A DNA stretch of 64,000 nt from Microbacterium sp. MF43 (GTDB lineage: Bacteria; Actinomycetota; Actinomycetes; Actinomycetales; Microbacteriaceae), in the NCBI RefSeq assembly GCF_012847295.1, contig NZ_JABBDY010000004.1, forward strand, positions 310,001-374,000, read 5' to 3'. This document shows, piece by piece, positions 8,312-19,523 of this stretch (positions are counted from its first letter, which is position 1; each line of letters starts with the position of its first letter). The notes below the pieces were generated by a model. The model ran no database searches, was not told the DNA's origin, and saw nothing but the letters and a program-made list of their open reading frames with translations. Made by a program: the position numbers and the translations under genes.

Positions 8312-9316
8312 GTGACCCATCGTCCCGGACTCGACCCCGCCGTCGCCGAGGTGCGTCGGGCGGCGCGTTCCGCGCTCTCCGGCGTGGACCCAGGCGCGGT
8401 CGTGCTCGTGGCGCTGTCGGGCGGTGCGGACTCCCTCGCGCTCGCCGCGGCCACCGTCTTCGAGGCGCCCAAGCTCGGCCTCCGCGTCGTGACGGTCACG
8501 GTCGATCACGGGCTGCAGGCGGGTTCGGCGGATGCCGCGGCATCCGCCGCCGCCACGGCGGGGGCGCTCGGCGCCGATGCGCGCGTGGTGCGGGTCGACG
8601 TCGCAGGCGCCGGCGGCCCGGAAGCGGCCGCGCGAGACGCGCGGTACCGTGCATTGCGCAAGGCCGCGCGCGACGCCGGCGCGGTGGCGATGCTCGTGGG
8701 GCACACGCTCGACGATCAAGCGGAGACGGTTCTGCTCGGCCTCGCCCGCGGCGCGGGGGCTGCCAGCCTTCAGGGGATGGCCGAGGCATTCGACCTCGAC
8801 GGCGTCTCGTTGCTGCGCCCGCTGCTCGGCGTGCGCCGCGCGACGACGCGCGCCGCCTGCACGGCCGAGGGCCTCGAGCCCTGGGACGACCCGCACAACG
8901 CCGACGCCCGGTTCACGCGCGTCCGCGTCCGTGAGCGGGTGCTGCCCGTGCTCGAGGCGGAGCTGGGGCCGGGTGTCGCCGAGGCGCTCGCCCGCACAGC
9001 CGCGCAGTTGCGCGAGGACGCCGAGGCGTTCGACGAGATGATCGACGAGACGATCGAGGACATCGTCGAGCACGTCGAGGCGGGCATCTCGGTATCGGTC
9101 GGGGCCCTCGCGGCGAACCCCGCGGCTTTGCGGCATCGCATCATCCGGCATGTCGTGGCCAGCGAGTTCCACGAGAGCCTCACGCGCGCGCAGACGCTCG
9201 AAGTCGCGCGTCTGGTCACGGACTGGTCCGGACAAGGACCGATCGATCTGCCCGGATGCCTCGCCCGCCGCGTCGGCGGCCGCATCGAGTTCACCGCGCG
9301 GCCGCCCCGGGGCTGA
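8312..9316 (+). CDS. tilS: tRNA(Ile)-lysidine synthase
   Basis: A 334-residue protein that adds lysine to C34 of the AUA-reading tRNA-Ile using ATP. The PP-loop SGGADSLAL is at about residue 36, followed by VDHGLQ and the GHTLDDQAET motif. The C-terminal extension is short, as in actinobacterial TilS. The start at GTG 8312 lies in frame after a non-conserved stretch; no strong ribosome site is visible, so the exact start is uncertain. It begins the hpt-ftsH-fol run and is 34 nt ahead of hpt, a conserved actinobacterial order. Confidence 0.93.
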   Translation: MTHRPGLDPAVAEVRRAARSALSGVDPGAVVLVALSGGADSLALAAATVFEAPKLGLRVVTVTVDHGLQAGSADAAASAAATAGALGADARVVRVDVAGAGGPEAAARDARYRALRKAARDAGAVAMLVGHTLDDQAETVLLGLARGAGAASLQGMAEAFDLDGVSLLRPLLGVRRATTRAACTAEGLEPWDDPHNADARFTRVRVRERVLPVLEAELGPGVAEALARTAAQLREDAEAFDEMIDETIEDIVEHVEAGISVSVGALAANPAALRHRIIRHVVASEFHESLTRAQTLEVARLVTDWSGQGPIDLPGCLARRVGGRIEFTARPPRG

Positions 9317-9350
9317 GGGCGCTCCCGGCCGATCGTCCTAGACTCTCTGC

Positions 9351-9902
9351 ATGCGCGCGGCCGACATCCAGAGCGAACTGACCGAGATCCTCGTCACCGA
9401 GGATCAGATCCTGGCCAAGCTGGAGGAGATCGCCGCTCGCGTCGCTGAGGACTACGCCGGCAAGGACCTCCTGCTCGTCGGGGTGCTCAAGGGCGCCGTC
9501 ATGGTCATGGCCGACTTCTCACGGGCACTGCCGACCAGCGCGCCGATGGACTGGATGGCCGTGTCGTCGTACGGCGCCGGCACCAAGTCGAGCGGCGTCG
9601 TGCAGATCCGGAAGGACCTCGACACCGACATCCACGGCAAGCACGTGCTGATCGTCGAGGACATCATCGACTCTGGTCTGACACTGAGCTGGCTTCTCGA
9701 GAACTTCGAGCTGCGCGGCGCCGAGTCGATCGAGGTCTTCGCGCTGCTGCGCAAGCCCGACGCCGCCAAGGTCGAGGTGAACTGCAAGTACGTCGGGTTC
9801 GACATCCCCAACGAGTTCGTCGTCGGCTACGGCCTCGACTACGCCGAGAAGTACCGCAACCTGCGCGACGTCGCGATCCTCGCCCCGCACGTGTACTCGT
9901 AG
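9351..9902 (+). CDS. hpt: Hypoxanthine phosphoribosyltransferase
   Basis: A 183-residue purine salvage enzyme that converts hypoxanthine or guanine with PRPP to IMP or GMP. The PRPP-binding loop VLIVEDIIDSGLTL is at about residues 99-112. The GVLKGAV stretch and the C-terminal VGYGLDYAEKYRNL base-binding segment are intact. Full length for the family. It lies between tilS and ftsH as in most Actinobacteria. Confidence 0.96.
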   Translation: MRAADIQSELTEILVTEDQILAKLEEIAARVAEDYAGKDLLLVGVLKGAVMVMADFSRALPTSAPMDWMAVSSYGAGTKSSGVVQIRKDLDTDIHGKHVLIVEDIIDSGLTLSWLLENFELRGAESIEVFALLRKPDAAKVEVNCKYVGFDIPNEFVVGYGLDYAEKYRNLRDVAILAPHVYS

Positions 9903-10122
9903 GGCGGCGCGCTTCGTCTCGCTGCGCTCGCTCAGCGGCCGAGGGCGGCGCACTGCGCTCGATTGACGAGGGTGAGAACGCCACCGGTCCGGGCGATTAC
10001 GCCCGGGGCGAATGCACAGTCAGCGCCTAGGAACCCCGCGATACCCTGATTCAACCGCCGCCAGGCAGCCGTCCGCCTCGGGGCGGGTCGTCGACGAAAG
10101 GGATCGGGCTGGCGCCCGCACC

Positions 10123-12129
<2,007 letters not shown>

Positions 12130-12138
12130 GCTCGGCCC

Positions 12139-12741
12139 GTGGCCGTCGACCGAGAGCGCGTCGCTGCGCTCGTGCGTGAACTGCTCGAGGCGATCGGCGA
12201 AGACCCCGATCGCCCGGGACTCCGCCTCACGCCCGAGCGGGTCGCCGACGCCTACTCGGAGTTCTTCTCCGGTGTGGGGGCGGATGCCTCGGCTCCCCTC
12301 GCTCACACCATCTCGGTGACGCGCGGGCCGGCGCCCGACACCCTGCCCTCCGGAGCGGTGATGCTGCGAGACATCCGTTTCCGGTCCGTCTGCGAGCACC
12401 ACCTGCTGCCGTTCCGCGGTCATGCCCACATCGCCTACCTGCCGGGTGAGCAGGTCGTCGGACTCGGCGCCCTGCCGAAGGTCGTCGACATCCTGTCGTC
12501 GCGCCCGCAGGTGCAGGAGCGCCTGGGGGAGCAGATCGCCGATGCGATCTCGGCGTCGCTCGACACCCGCGGCGTGCTCGTGGTGCTGGATGCGACCCAC
12601 GAGTGCGTGACGATGCGGGGCGGGCGACAGGCGGATGCCTCGACCGTGACCATCGCCGCGCGGGGCGAGCTCGCCGACCCGGTGGCCCGGGCAGAGCTCA
12701 TCTCGCTCCTGTCTGCCGGTCACGCCGGAGGCCGTGAATGA
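12139..12741 (+). CDS. folE: GTP cyclohydrolase I
   Basis: A 200-residue enzyme converting GTP to 7,8-dihydroneopterin triphosphate, the first step of folate synthesis. Zinc and catalytic motifs SVCEHHLLPFRGHAHIAY and the later ATHECVTMRG are present, so it is the zinc-dependent FolE1 type. Start is GTG at 12139. Its stop overlaps the folP start by 4 nt (ATGA), indicating translational coupling in the fol operon. Confidence 0.97.
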   Translation: MAVDRERVAALVRELLEAIGEDPDRPGLRLTPERVADAYSEFFSGVGADASAPLAHTISVTRGPAPDTLPSGAVMLRDIRFRSVCEHHLLPFRGHAHIAYLPGEQVVGLGALPKVVDILSSRPQVQERLGEQIADAISASLDTRGVLVVLDATHECVTMRGGRQADASTVTIAARGELADPVARAELISLLSAGHAGGRE

Positions 12742-13568
12742 CGCTCATCATGGGCATCGTCAACGTGACGCCCGACTCCTTCAGCGACGGCGGCCGCTAT
12801 TTCGACGTGGACGCGGCGGTCGCCCACGGCCGGCGCCTGCTCGCCGACGGTGCGGACATCCTCGACATCGGCGGTGAGTCGACGCGCCCCGGCGCGGAGC
12901 GCGTCGCGCCGTCCCTCGAGCAGGAGCGCGTTCTCCCGGTGGTGCGCGCGCTCGCCGAGGCGGGCGCCGTCGTCAGCATCGACACGATGAACGCCTCGAC
13001 CGCAGTCGCCGCCGTCGGGGCCGGCGCGCGCATCGTGAACGATGTGTCGGGCGGACTCGCCGATCCCGACCTGCTCGCCGCTGTCGCGCCCACCGGCGCC
13101 GACGTCGCCCTCGGTCACTGGCGCGGACCGTCGGCCGATATGTATGCGCGAGCGGAGTACGCCGACGTCGTGGCGGAGGTGCTGGTCGAGCTGGGCGAGC
13201 GGGTCGAAGCCGCGGCGGTCGCCGGTATCGCGCCGTCGCGCGTGATCATCGATCCGGGGATCGGCTTCGGCAAGAAGGGCGAGCAGAACTGGGCGACCCT
13301 GCGCGGCACGAGCCGGCTGACGGGTCTCGGCCCGCGTGTGCTCATCGGCACGAGTCGAAAGCGGTTCCTCGCCGAGTGTCTCGCGCAGGGGGAGGACGTG
13401 GACGAACGGCGCCGCGACCTGGCGACCGCCGTCACGAGCGTGCTCGCCGCGCAGGCGGGTGCGTGGGCGGTGCGCGTTCACGACGTCGCGTGGACCCGGG
13501 ACGCCCTCCGGATCGCCGCCGCCTGGGAAGGGGAGAGCCGATGGGCATCACCGACGAGATCACGCTGA
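12738..13568 (+). CDS. folP: Dihydropteroate synthase
   Basis: A 276-residue TIM-barrel enzyme that condenses p-aminobenzoate with the dihydropterin diphosphate; it is the sulfonamide target. The N-terminal MGIVNVTPDSFSDGG signature, DIGGESTRPGA loop, SIDTMN and the later DPGIGFGKKGEQN are intact. It overlaps folE by 4 nt and folB by 28 nt. Confidence 0.97.
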   Translation: MTLIMGIVNVTPDSFSDGGRYFDVDAAVAHGRRLLADGADILDIGGESTRPGAERVAPSLEQERVLPVVRALAEAGAVVSIDTMNASTAVAAVGAGARIVNDVSGGLADPDLLAAVAPTGADVALGHWRGPSADMYARAEYADVVAEVLVELGERVEAAAVAGIAPSRVIIDPGIGFGKKGEQNWATLRGTSRLTGLGPRVLIGTSRKRFLAECLAQGEDVDERRRDLATAVTSVLAAQAGAWAVRVHDVAWTRDALRIAAAWEGESRWASPTRSR

Positions 13569-13915
13569 CCGGTCTGCGGGTCTTCGGCCGGCACGGCGTG
13601 TACGACCAGGAGCGCCGCGATGGCCAGGACTTCGTCGTCGACGTCACGCTGCGCGTCGACACGCGCGGGGCGGCGGCGAGCGACGACGTCGCCGACACCG
13701 TCCACTACGGCGAGATGGCGCAGCAGATCGCGGCGATCGTGGCCGGTGAGCCGGTGAACCTTCTCGAGACCCTCGCCGAGCGCATCGCCGACCACCTGAT
13801 CCGACTCGAGCCGGTGGACTCGGCCCGGGTGACCGTCCACAAGCCGCAGGCGCCGATCCCGCTGTCGTTCGCGGACGTCTCGGTGACGATCGAGCGCACG
13901 AGGGGTGTGCGATGA
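13541..13915 (+). CDS. folB: Dihydroneopterin aldolase
   Basis: A 124-residue enzyme that converts dihydroneopterin to 6-hydroxymethyl-dihydropterin. It shows the usual GLRVFGRHGVYDQER N-terminus, the VHYGEM segment and a VHKPQAPIPLSFADVSV C-terminus. The ATG at 13541 has GGGGAGAG just upstream, so the gene starts inside folP by 28 nt. It overlaps folK by 4 nt. Confidence 0.95.
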   Translation: MGITDEITLTGLRVFGRHGVYDQERRDGQDFVVDVTLRVDTRGAAASDDVADTVHYGEMAQQIAAIVAGEPVNLLETLAERIADHLIRLEPVDSARVTVHKPQAPIPLSFADVSVTIERTRGVR

Positions 13916-14445
13916 ACCGACGTCTCGCGCAGGGCATCCACGGGGATGTCGACCGCGTGCCGCGCGCCCCCGTCGACGCCGTCGTGGCCCTCGGCGCGAA
14001 CCTCGGCGACCGGCGCGCCACGATCGCGGCTGCGGTCGACGCCCTGAGTCGGCTGCCCCTCGTGGACTCGGTGAGAGCGTCCGATCCGATCGAATCCGTC
14101 GCGGTGACGCTGGAGGGTCCGGATGCCTCGGCTCCGTCCTACCTCAATGCCGTCGCGATCGTGCGGACGCGGCTCGCGCCTTCGGTGCTGCTCGGCTACC
14201 TGCACGCGATCGAGGAGCGCCACGGTCGCGAGCGGCGGGTGCGGTGGGGCGACCGCACGCTCGACCTCGACCTCATCGCGTACGGGGATCTGCGCAGCGC
14301 GTCGCCGCGCCTCGCGCTGCCGCATCCGCGTGCGGCCGACCGCGACTTCGTGCTGGAGCCGTGGCTCGCCGTCGACCCTGATGCCGTGCTCCCAGGGGTG
14401 GGGCGCGTCGACGAGGCGCTCGCCCGGCTGAGGAGCCCGCAGTGA
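13912..14445 (+). CDS. folK: 2-amino-4-hydroxy-6-hydroxymethyldihydropteridine diphosphokinase
   Basis: A 177-residue HPPK that transfers pyrophosphate from ATP to the hydroxymethyl pterin made by FolB, giving the substrate of FolP. The AVVALGANLGDR motif is at about residues 23-34, and the RWGDRTLDLDLIAYGD metal-binding signature and LPHPRAADRDFVLEPW are intact. Overlaps of 4 nt on both sides place it within the operon. Confidence 0.96.
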   Translation: MNRRLAQGIHGDVDRVPRAPVDAVVALGANLGDRRATIAAAVDALSRLPLVDSVRASDPIESVAVTLEGPDASAPSYLNAVAIVRTRLAPSVLLGYLHAIEERHGRERRVRWGDRTLDLDLIAYGDLRSASPRLALPHPRAADRDFVLEPWLAVDPDAVLPGVGRVDEALARLRSPQ

Positions 14446-14936
14446 AGCGCACCGGAGCGGGAGTGCTCGTCGTGGCCACGGTGCTGGGAGGAGCGGCGGG
14501 CTTCGTCGTGAATCAGCTGCTCACGGCATCCGGGCGCCCGACGTTCACTCCCGCGGTCACCCTGCCGATCCTGCTCGTGGTGCTCGGTGCCATCGTCGTG
14601 GCGCTCGCCCTGCCCATCCGGCGGGCGACCCGCGGCTCCGGCTCGACGGTGAATCCCTTCCGCGCAGTGCGCGTGGCGATGCTCGCGAAGGCGTCGAGCA
14701 TCGTCGGCGCCGCGATCGGCGGGCTGGCGCTGGGGCTGCTCGCCTTCCTGGCGACCCGGCCCGTCACTCCCTCGCTAGGCTCGATGGCGACGGTGATCGC
14801 AACTGCCGTCTGCGGTGCGCTGCTGGTGGTGGCAGCCCTCGTGGCGGAGCACCTGTGCACCATCCGGAAGGACGACGATGACGAACAGCCCGGAGGCGAC
14901 GACCCCGGACTCGAGCCCCGCATCCACGGCCACTGA
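14442..14936 (+). CDS. DUF3180 membrane protein
   Basis: A 164-residue integral membrane protein with four predicted helices (about 6-27, 37-58, 84-104, 113-135) and an acidic cytoplasmic tail rich in Asp. It matches the actinobacterial DUF3180 family by length, topology and position directly after folK. No function is established. The next gene starts inside its 3' end. Confidence 0.85.
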   Translation: MKRTGAGVLVVATVLGGAAGFVVNQLLTASGRPTFTPAVTLPILLVVLGAIVVALALPIRRATRGSGSTVNPFRAVRVAMLAKASSIVGAAIGGLALGLLAFLATRPVTPSLGSMATVIATAVCGALLVVAALVAEHLCTIRKDDDDEQPGGDDPGLEPRIHGH

Positions 14937-15462
14937 GCCGGCTGGAGCGGCGTTCGAGCGGCTCGCCGAGCCGCGCTCCGAGAACCGGCTCATCCTCGAG
15001 ACGGGCGTGTGGCACCAGATCTCGCCGAAGTACGTGCGGGTGCAGCTCATCTCGACAGGATCGTTCCTGCTGATCGTGGTGGCCGCCACGCTCGTCCTCA
15101 CGCTCCTCATGGACCAGATGTGGGCGTGGATCCCGGGCGGGATCATGACCGTCGTCCTGGTGTGGACGCTGGCGATCCTGCCGCGTCAGGCGCGCTCCAT
15201 CGGGTACCAGCTGCGCACCGACGATCTGGTCTTCCGCCGGGGCATCCTGTGGCAGCGCTTCGTCGCCGTCCCCTACGGGCGCATGCAGCTCGTCGACATC
15301 ACGCATGGACCGCTCGACCGGGGATTCGGCATCGCACAGCTCAAGTTCGTCACGGCTGCCGCCACGACCGGCGTCGTCATCCCCGGCCTCGAGCAGACGA
15401 CCGCCGAGACCCTGCGCGACCACCTGGTCGCGGTGGCGGAGAGCCGGCGCACAGGACTATGA
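14878..15462 (+). CDS. PH-domain (bPH2) membrane protein, single domain
   Basis: A 194-residue protein with two membrane helices (about 55-100) followed by a bPH2 (DUF304, YdbS-like) domain with the usual RRGILWQRFVAVPYGRMQLVDI stretch at about residues 120-142. GGAAGGA stands before the ATG at 14878, inside the DUF3180 gene. It overlaps the next PH-domain gene by 4 nt. YdbS/YdbT pairs occur together in many Gram-positives and are thought to act at the envelope; function unknown. Confidence 0.85.
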   Translation: MTNSPEATTPDSSPASTATEPAGAAFERLAEPRSENRLILETGVWHQISPKYVRVQLISTGSFLLIVVAATLVLTLLMDQMWAWIPGGIMTVVLVWTLAILPRQARSIGYQLRTDDLVFRRGILWQRFVAVPYGRMQLVDITHGPLDRGFGIAQLKFVTAAATTGVVIPGLEQTTAETLRDHLVAVAESRRTGL

Positions 15463-17087
15463 CCGACCCGGTACCCGCGCACGCGGTCCCACCGCAGAGC
15501 CTCGTCCGGTCGCCGTTGAGCGACGGCGAGTGGCATCGACTCCATCCGCTGACGCCGCTCCTTCGCGGCGGGCTGTTCCTTCTGGTCGTCATCGGCATCG
15601 TCATCGCGAACCTGCGGGACCGACTGCTGTTCCTCTTCCTCCCGGGTCTCGCGCCTTCCTTCGACGAGGACGTGCCGGACGACATCGTGGAGTGGGAGAC
15701 GAGCGGCGACCCGATCGACTTCGTCATCGCGAACAACCTCTACCTCGTGGCGGCGCTCGCCGTCCTGGGCGTGCTGCTGATCATCGTCGCCGTGTTCTAC
15801 ATGTCGTGGCGCTTCCACACTTTCCGCATCACCGGCGACGACGTCGAGGTGCGCAGCGGCATCCTGTTCCGCACTCAGCGTCGCGCGCCCCTGGACCGCG
15901 TGCAGGGCGTGAACCTCACGCGGCCCATGATCGCCCGTCTGCTCGGCATGGCGAAGCTCGAGGTCGTCGGCGCTGGAGCCGATTCCAACGTGAAGCTCGA
16001 GTACCTCTCCACCGCCAACGCCGAGGCGGTGCGGGCCGACATCCTGCGGCTCGCGTCGGGAAGAAGGCTGGCGGATGCCGCGGCATCCGCCGACCCGTCC
16101 CGAACCGACGGCCGGCTGGCGGCCCTCAGCCACACCGTCGGGCGGGAGCTGACGGGGCTGATCGAGGGACCGGAGGCGCCGGTGGAGGTGCCCGATTCAG
16201 TGGTCCACATCCCGGTCGGGCGGCTCGTGCTGTCGCACATCGTCAGCATGTCGACCGTCGCGCTGGTGCTGGCCACCGTGGCCGTGATCGTCGGCGTGTC
16301 TCTCGGCGTGACCTGGCTGCTGTTCGCCTTCGTCCCGACGCTCATCGGCTTCGCGGCGTACTGGGTGCGCTCGATCGTGCGGTCCTTGCGCTACTCGATC
16401 GCGCCGACCCCGGATGGGGTGCGGATCACCTTCGGGCTGCTGACCACGATCACCGAGATCGTTCCGCCCGGCCGAGTCCATGCGCTCGAGGTCACGCAGC
16501 CGATCCTCTGGCGACCCGCCGGGTGGTGGATGATCCGGATCAACCGTCTGAGCGGACGCAGCGCGACCGACGCGAACACCGACCAGTTCACGACCGCCCT
16601 CCCGGTCGGCACCGCCGCAGACGTCGAGCGCGTGCTGCGGCTGCTGCAGCCCGACGTCCCCGATGTGGAATGGCCGCTCGTCGTGCAGCAGGGGATGCTC
16701 GGTCCCGGTGCTGACGACACGTTCGTCAACACGCCGCCGCGCGCGTGGTGGATCCGTCCGCTGTCGTACCGGCGCAACGGCTTCCGGCTCACCGACGACC
16801 TCCTCCTGCTGCGGCGGGGCTTGATCTGGCGACGGCTCGGCATCCTTCCGCTCGCGCGGCTCCAGAGCATCGGACTGCACCAGGGTCCCCTCGACCGTGC
16901 CTCGCGGGTTGCGTCTCTGCGTCCGCACGTCGTCGCCGGCCCCGTCTATGCGGGCCTCGCGGCGATCGACCGCGACGTCGCGCTCAGGCTCTTCGCCGAC
17001 GCGTCGCGCGGAGCGGTGCTGGGCGCCTCCGGCGACCGGACCCATCGATGGGCGCAGGAGGCCGGGGCAGCGGAGGGCCGAGCGTGA
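15459..17087 (+). CDS. PH-domain (bPH2) membrane protein, multi-domain, YdbT-like
   Basis: A 542-residue partner of the preceding gene. Helices lie at about 37-55 and 94-115, with another pair around 256-300. Three bPH2 repeats can be read: VRSGILFRTQRRAPLDRVQGV, a middle one around EIVPPGRVHALEVTQP, and a last one around LRRGLIWRRLGILPLARLQSI. This is the YdbT plan. It overlaps its neighbours by 4 nt on both sides. Confidence 0.85.
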   Translation: MTDPVPAHAVPPQSLVRSPLSDGEWHRLHPLTPLLRGGLFLLVVIGIVIANLRDRLLFLFLPGLAPSFDEDVPDDIVEWETSGDPIDFVIANNLYLVAALAVLGVLLIIVAVFYMSWRFHTFRITGDDVEVRSGILFRTQRRAPLDRVQGVNLTRPMIARLLGMAKLEVVGAGADSNVKLEYLSTANAEAVRADILRLASGRRLADAAASADPSRTDGRLAALSHTVGRELTGLIEGPEAPVEVPDSVVHIPVGRLVLSHIVSMSTVALVLATVAVIVGVSLGVTWLLFAFVPTLIGFAAYWVRSIVRSLRYSIAPTPDGVRITFGLLTTITEIVPPGRVHALEVTQPILWRPAGWWMIRINRLSGRSATDANTDQFTTALPVGTAADVERVLRLLQPDVPDVEWPLVVQQGMLGPGADDTFVNTPPRAWWIRPLSYRRNGFRLTDDLLLLRRGLIWRRLGILPLARLQSIGLHQGPLDRASRVASLRPHVVAGPVYAGLAAIDRDVALRLFADASRGAVLGASGDRTHRWAQEAGAAEGRA

Positions 17088-17797
17088 ACCGCGACGGGCG
17101 ACTCGGCGTCGGGATCATCGGCGCCGGCCGCGTCGGGCCGGTGGTCGGCGCGGCCCTCGGCGGGGCCGGTCACGCCATCGTGGGCATCACCGCCGGTTCC
17201 GACCCGGAGCGGGTCGAGGCCGTGCTCCCCGGCGTGCCGACCCTCGACGCGACCGAGGTGGTGCGGCGCAGCGAGCTCGTGATCGTGGCGGTGCCCCACG
17301 ACCAGCTCGAGTCCCTCGTCGCGGGACTCGCGGCGCTCGGGGCGTGGCAGCCCGGACAGCTCGTGCTGCACACCGACCCCGCCTACGGGACCGCGGTTCT
17401 CGGCCCCGCCGTGGCGAAGGGCGCGATCCCGCTGGCCGTCCACCCCGCCGTCATCTTCACCGGGACGTCGATCGACCTGCGCCAGCTGTCCACCGGCTAC
17501 GCCGCGGTCACGGCACCCGGGCCTGTCCTGCCGATCGCGCAGGCGCTCGCCGTGGAACTGGGCTGCGAGCCGGTCGTCATCGCCGAAGAGGATCGCCCGA
17601 CCTACGCCGAGGCCGTCGGCGCGGCCACGGAGTTCTCGAGGTCGATCATCCGCCAGGCCGCCGGGCTGCTCGCCGAAGCGGGGGTGCCCAACCCCGGCGC
17701 GTACCTCTCCGCCCTCGTGCACTCCACGATCGATCAGGCCCTCGCCGCAGCCGCTTCGGGGTCGCCGGGCGACCCCACCGCTACGATCGACGGATGA
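17084..17797 (+). CDS. Rossmann-like and DUF2520 protein
   Basis: A 237-residue protein with an N-terminal NAD(P)-type fold (GVGIIGAGRVGPVVGAAL, about residues 8-25) and a C-terminal DUF2520 helical domain. It resembles 6-phosphogluconate and ketopantoate reductase-like proteins. The position just before panC has led to the idea that it acts in pantothenate synthesis, but no reaction is shown here. GTG start overlapping the previous stop by 4 nt; overlaps panC by 4 nt. Confidence 0.85.
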   Translation: MNRDGRLGVGIIGAGRVGPVVGAALGGAGHAIVGITAGSDPERVEAVLPGVPTLDATEVVRRSELVIVAVPHDQLESLVAGLAALGAWQPGQLVLHTDPAYGTAVLGPAVAKGAIPLAVHPAVIFTGTSIDLRQLSTGYAAVTAPGPVLPIAQALAVELGCEPVVIAEEDRPTYAEAVGAATEFSRSIIRQAAGLLAEAGVPNPGAYLSALVHSTIDQALAAAASGSPGDPTATIDG

Positions 17798-18642
17798 TCA
17801 GCACCGTCGTCGAGCTGCGCGCGCGCCTGGCCGAGGCCAAGGCGGCCGCCGCCGACGGGGCGCGGGTCGCCCTCATCTCGACCATCGGGGCGCTCCACGA
17901 CGGACATATCGACCTGGTCCATCGGGCCCGCGAGGTCGCCGACATCGTCGTCGTCTCGATCTTCGTGAACCCGTTGCGCTTCGCGAATGCGGCCGAGCTC
18001 GCCGCGTACCCGCGAACTCCGGACGAGGACGAGCGTCTGCTCGAGTCGCTCGGCGTCGATCTGATCTTCGCGCCGGACGCCACCGAGCTTCTGCCGAACG
18101 GCTCGGCGACGACGAAGGTGAGCGCGGGAGACCTCGGCCTGCGGTACGAGGGTCGCACGCGTCCGTACTACTTCGACGGGCTTCTGACGGTCGAAGCGAA
18201 GCTTCTCCACATCGTCCAGCCGGATGTCGCGGTGTACGGCGAACGCGACCCGCAGCGCGTCTTCCTCGTACGGCGCATGATCCGCGACCTCTTCTTCGAC
18301 GTCGAGGTCGTCACGGTCGAGACGGTCCGCGGTGATGACGGGCTTCCGGTCTCGACGCGGGTGGGCATGCTCGAGGATCGCGATCGGGTCGCCGTCGGCC
18401 GGCTCCCGGTCGCCCTCGATGCCGCGGCCGCCAACGCCGATCGCGGCGTCGACGCCTGCATCGCCGCGGCGCAGTCGGCTCTCATGGGCGAGCCGCGCAT
18501 CCGGCTGGAGTACCTCAGCGTCGTGGACCCGGTCTCCTTCCTGCCGGTCGACGAGGGGCACGAGGGCAGGGCGCTGGCGCTGATCGCCGCGAGCGTCGCC
18601 GGACACCGGTTCATCGACAACGCGGCGATCTACATCGGCTGA
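17794..18642 (+). CDS. panC: Pantoate-beta-alanine ligase-like protein with altered pocket
   Basis: A 282-residue HIGH-superfamily protein with the PanC fold and position. ATP-site features are kept: H35xxH38 (GALHDGH), E150, D152, S187 and R189. By alignment to the M. tuberculosis enzyme, both glutamines that hold pantoate are arginine (R62 for Q72, R155 for Q164). M40 is I31, K160 is R151 and H135 is Y126. It may still make pantothenate with a remodelled pocket, or may join beta-alanine or another amine to a different acid. The homology call is firm; the exact reaction is not. Confidence 0.75.
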   Translation: MISTVVELRARLAEAKAAAADGARVALISTIGALHDGHIDLVHRAREVADIVVVSIFVNPLRFANAAELAAYPRTPDEDERLLESLGVDLIFAPDATELLPNGSATTKVSAGDLGLRYEGRTRPYYFDGLLTVEAKLLHIVQPDVAVYGERDPQRVFLVRRMIRDLFFDVEVVTVETVRGDDGLPVSTRVGMLEDRDRVAVGRLPVALDAAAANADRGVDACIAAAQSALMGEPRIRLEYLSVVDPVSFLPVDEGHEGRALALIAASVAGHRFIDNAAIYIG

Positions 18643-18655
18643 CGGAGGGGGCCCG

Positions 18656-19450
18656 ATGCGCGTCACCAGGATCGGCGGACCGACCGCGCTCGTGGAATGG
18701 GAAGGCTGGCGCATCCTCACGGATCCGACCTTCGACCCGCCGGGCCGCACCTACTCGTTCGGGGCGGGAACGAGTTCGCGCAAGACGACGGGGCCTGCGG
18801 TCTCACTCGACGATCTGGGCGACATCGATGTCGTGCTGCTCAGCCACCACCACCACGCCGACAACCTCGACGAGGCCGGCGCAGGCGCTCTCGCGCGCGC
18901 GACCACCGTGCTCACGACGGTCGCGGGGGCCAAGGCGGTCCCGCACCGCGACATCCGCGGACTCGCCGCCGGGCACGGCACGACGCTGACCGCCGAGGGC
19001 AAGCCGTCGATCGAGGTGCTGGCGACCCCCTGCCGGCACGGCGCGCCGCTCACGCGTCCGATCGTCGGCCCCGTGGTGGGGTTCGCGCTCACTCTCTCGG
19101 GTGCCGCCCGGCCGGGGCTCTGGATGACCGGTGACACCGTGCTGTACGGCCGTCTGCGTCGCGCCGTGACCGGCATGCGCCCCGAGGTCGCGCTGGTCCA
19201 CCTCGGATCGGTGAAGTTCCCGCTGACGGGTCCGCTCGCGTACACGATGAGCGCGGCCGACGCCGTGACCCTCATCGAAGCAGTGCAGCCCGATGCCGCC
19301 GTGCCGGTCCACGTCGAAGGGTGGAGTCACTTCTCCGAGCAGGAGGAGGCCGCGACGCGGGTCTTCGCCGAGGCGGACCCGGAGGTGCGCGACCATGTGC
19401 GGTGGGCGCCGCTCGGTCATGCCCTCGACCTTCCACCGGCGGTCGGGTGA
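18656..19450 (+). CDS. Metallo-beta-lactamase-fold hydrolase
   Basis: A 264-residue soluble MBL-fold protein. The metal motif reads LSHHHHADNLD, close to HxHxDN of UlaG-like and N-acyl phosphatidylethanolamine-type hydrolases. Further ligands are suggested by PCRHG, MTGDT and PVHVEGW. The substrate is not predictable. GGAGGGG precedes the ATG. It follows panC by 13 nt and sits before lysS, so it probably belongs to the same transcript. Confidence 0.85.
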   Translation: MRVTRIGGPTALVEWEGWRILTDPTFDPPGRTYSFGAGTSSRKTTGPAVSLDDLGDIDVVLLSHHHHADNLDEAGAGALARATTVLTTVAGAKAVPHRDIRGLAAGHGTTLTAEGKPSIEVLATPCRHGAPLTRPIVGPVVGFALTLSGAARPGLWMTGDTVLYGRLRRAVTGMRPEVALVHLGSVKFPLTGPLAYTMSAADAVTLIEAVQPDAAVPVHVEGWSHFSEQEEAATRVFAEADPEVRDHVRWAPLGHALDLPPAVG

Positions 19451-19523
19451 GCCATCCGCCCCCACAGGGAGAGCCGAGGCGCCGCCGATAGACTTGGCGG
19501 CGACTTTGCGAGGAGCCCCACCC

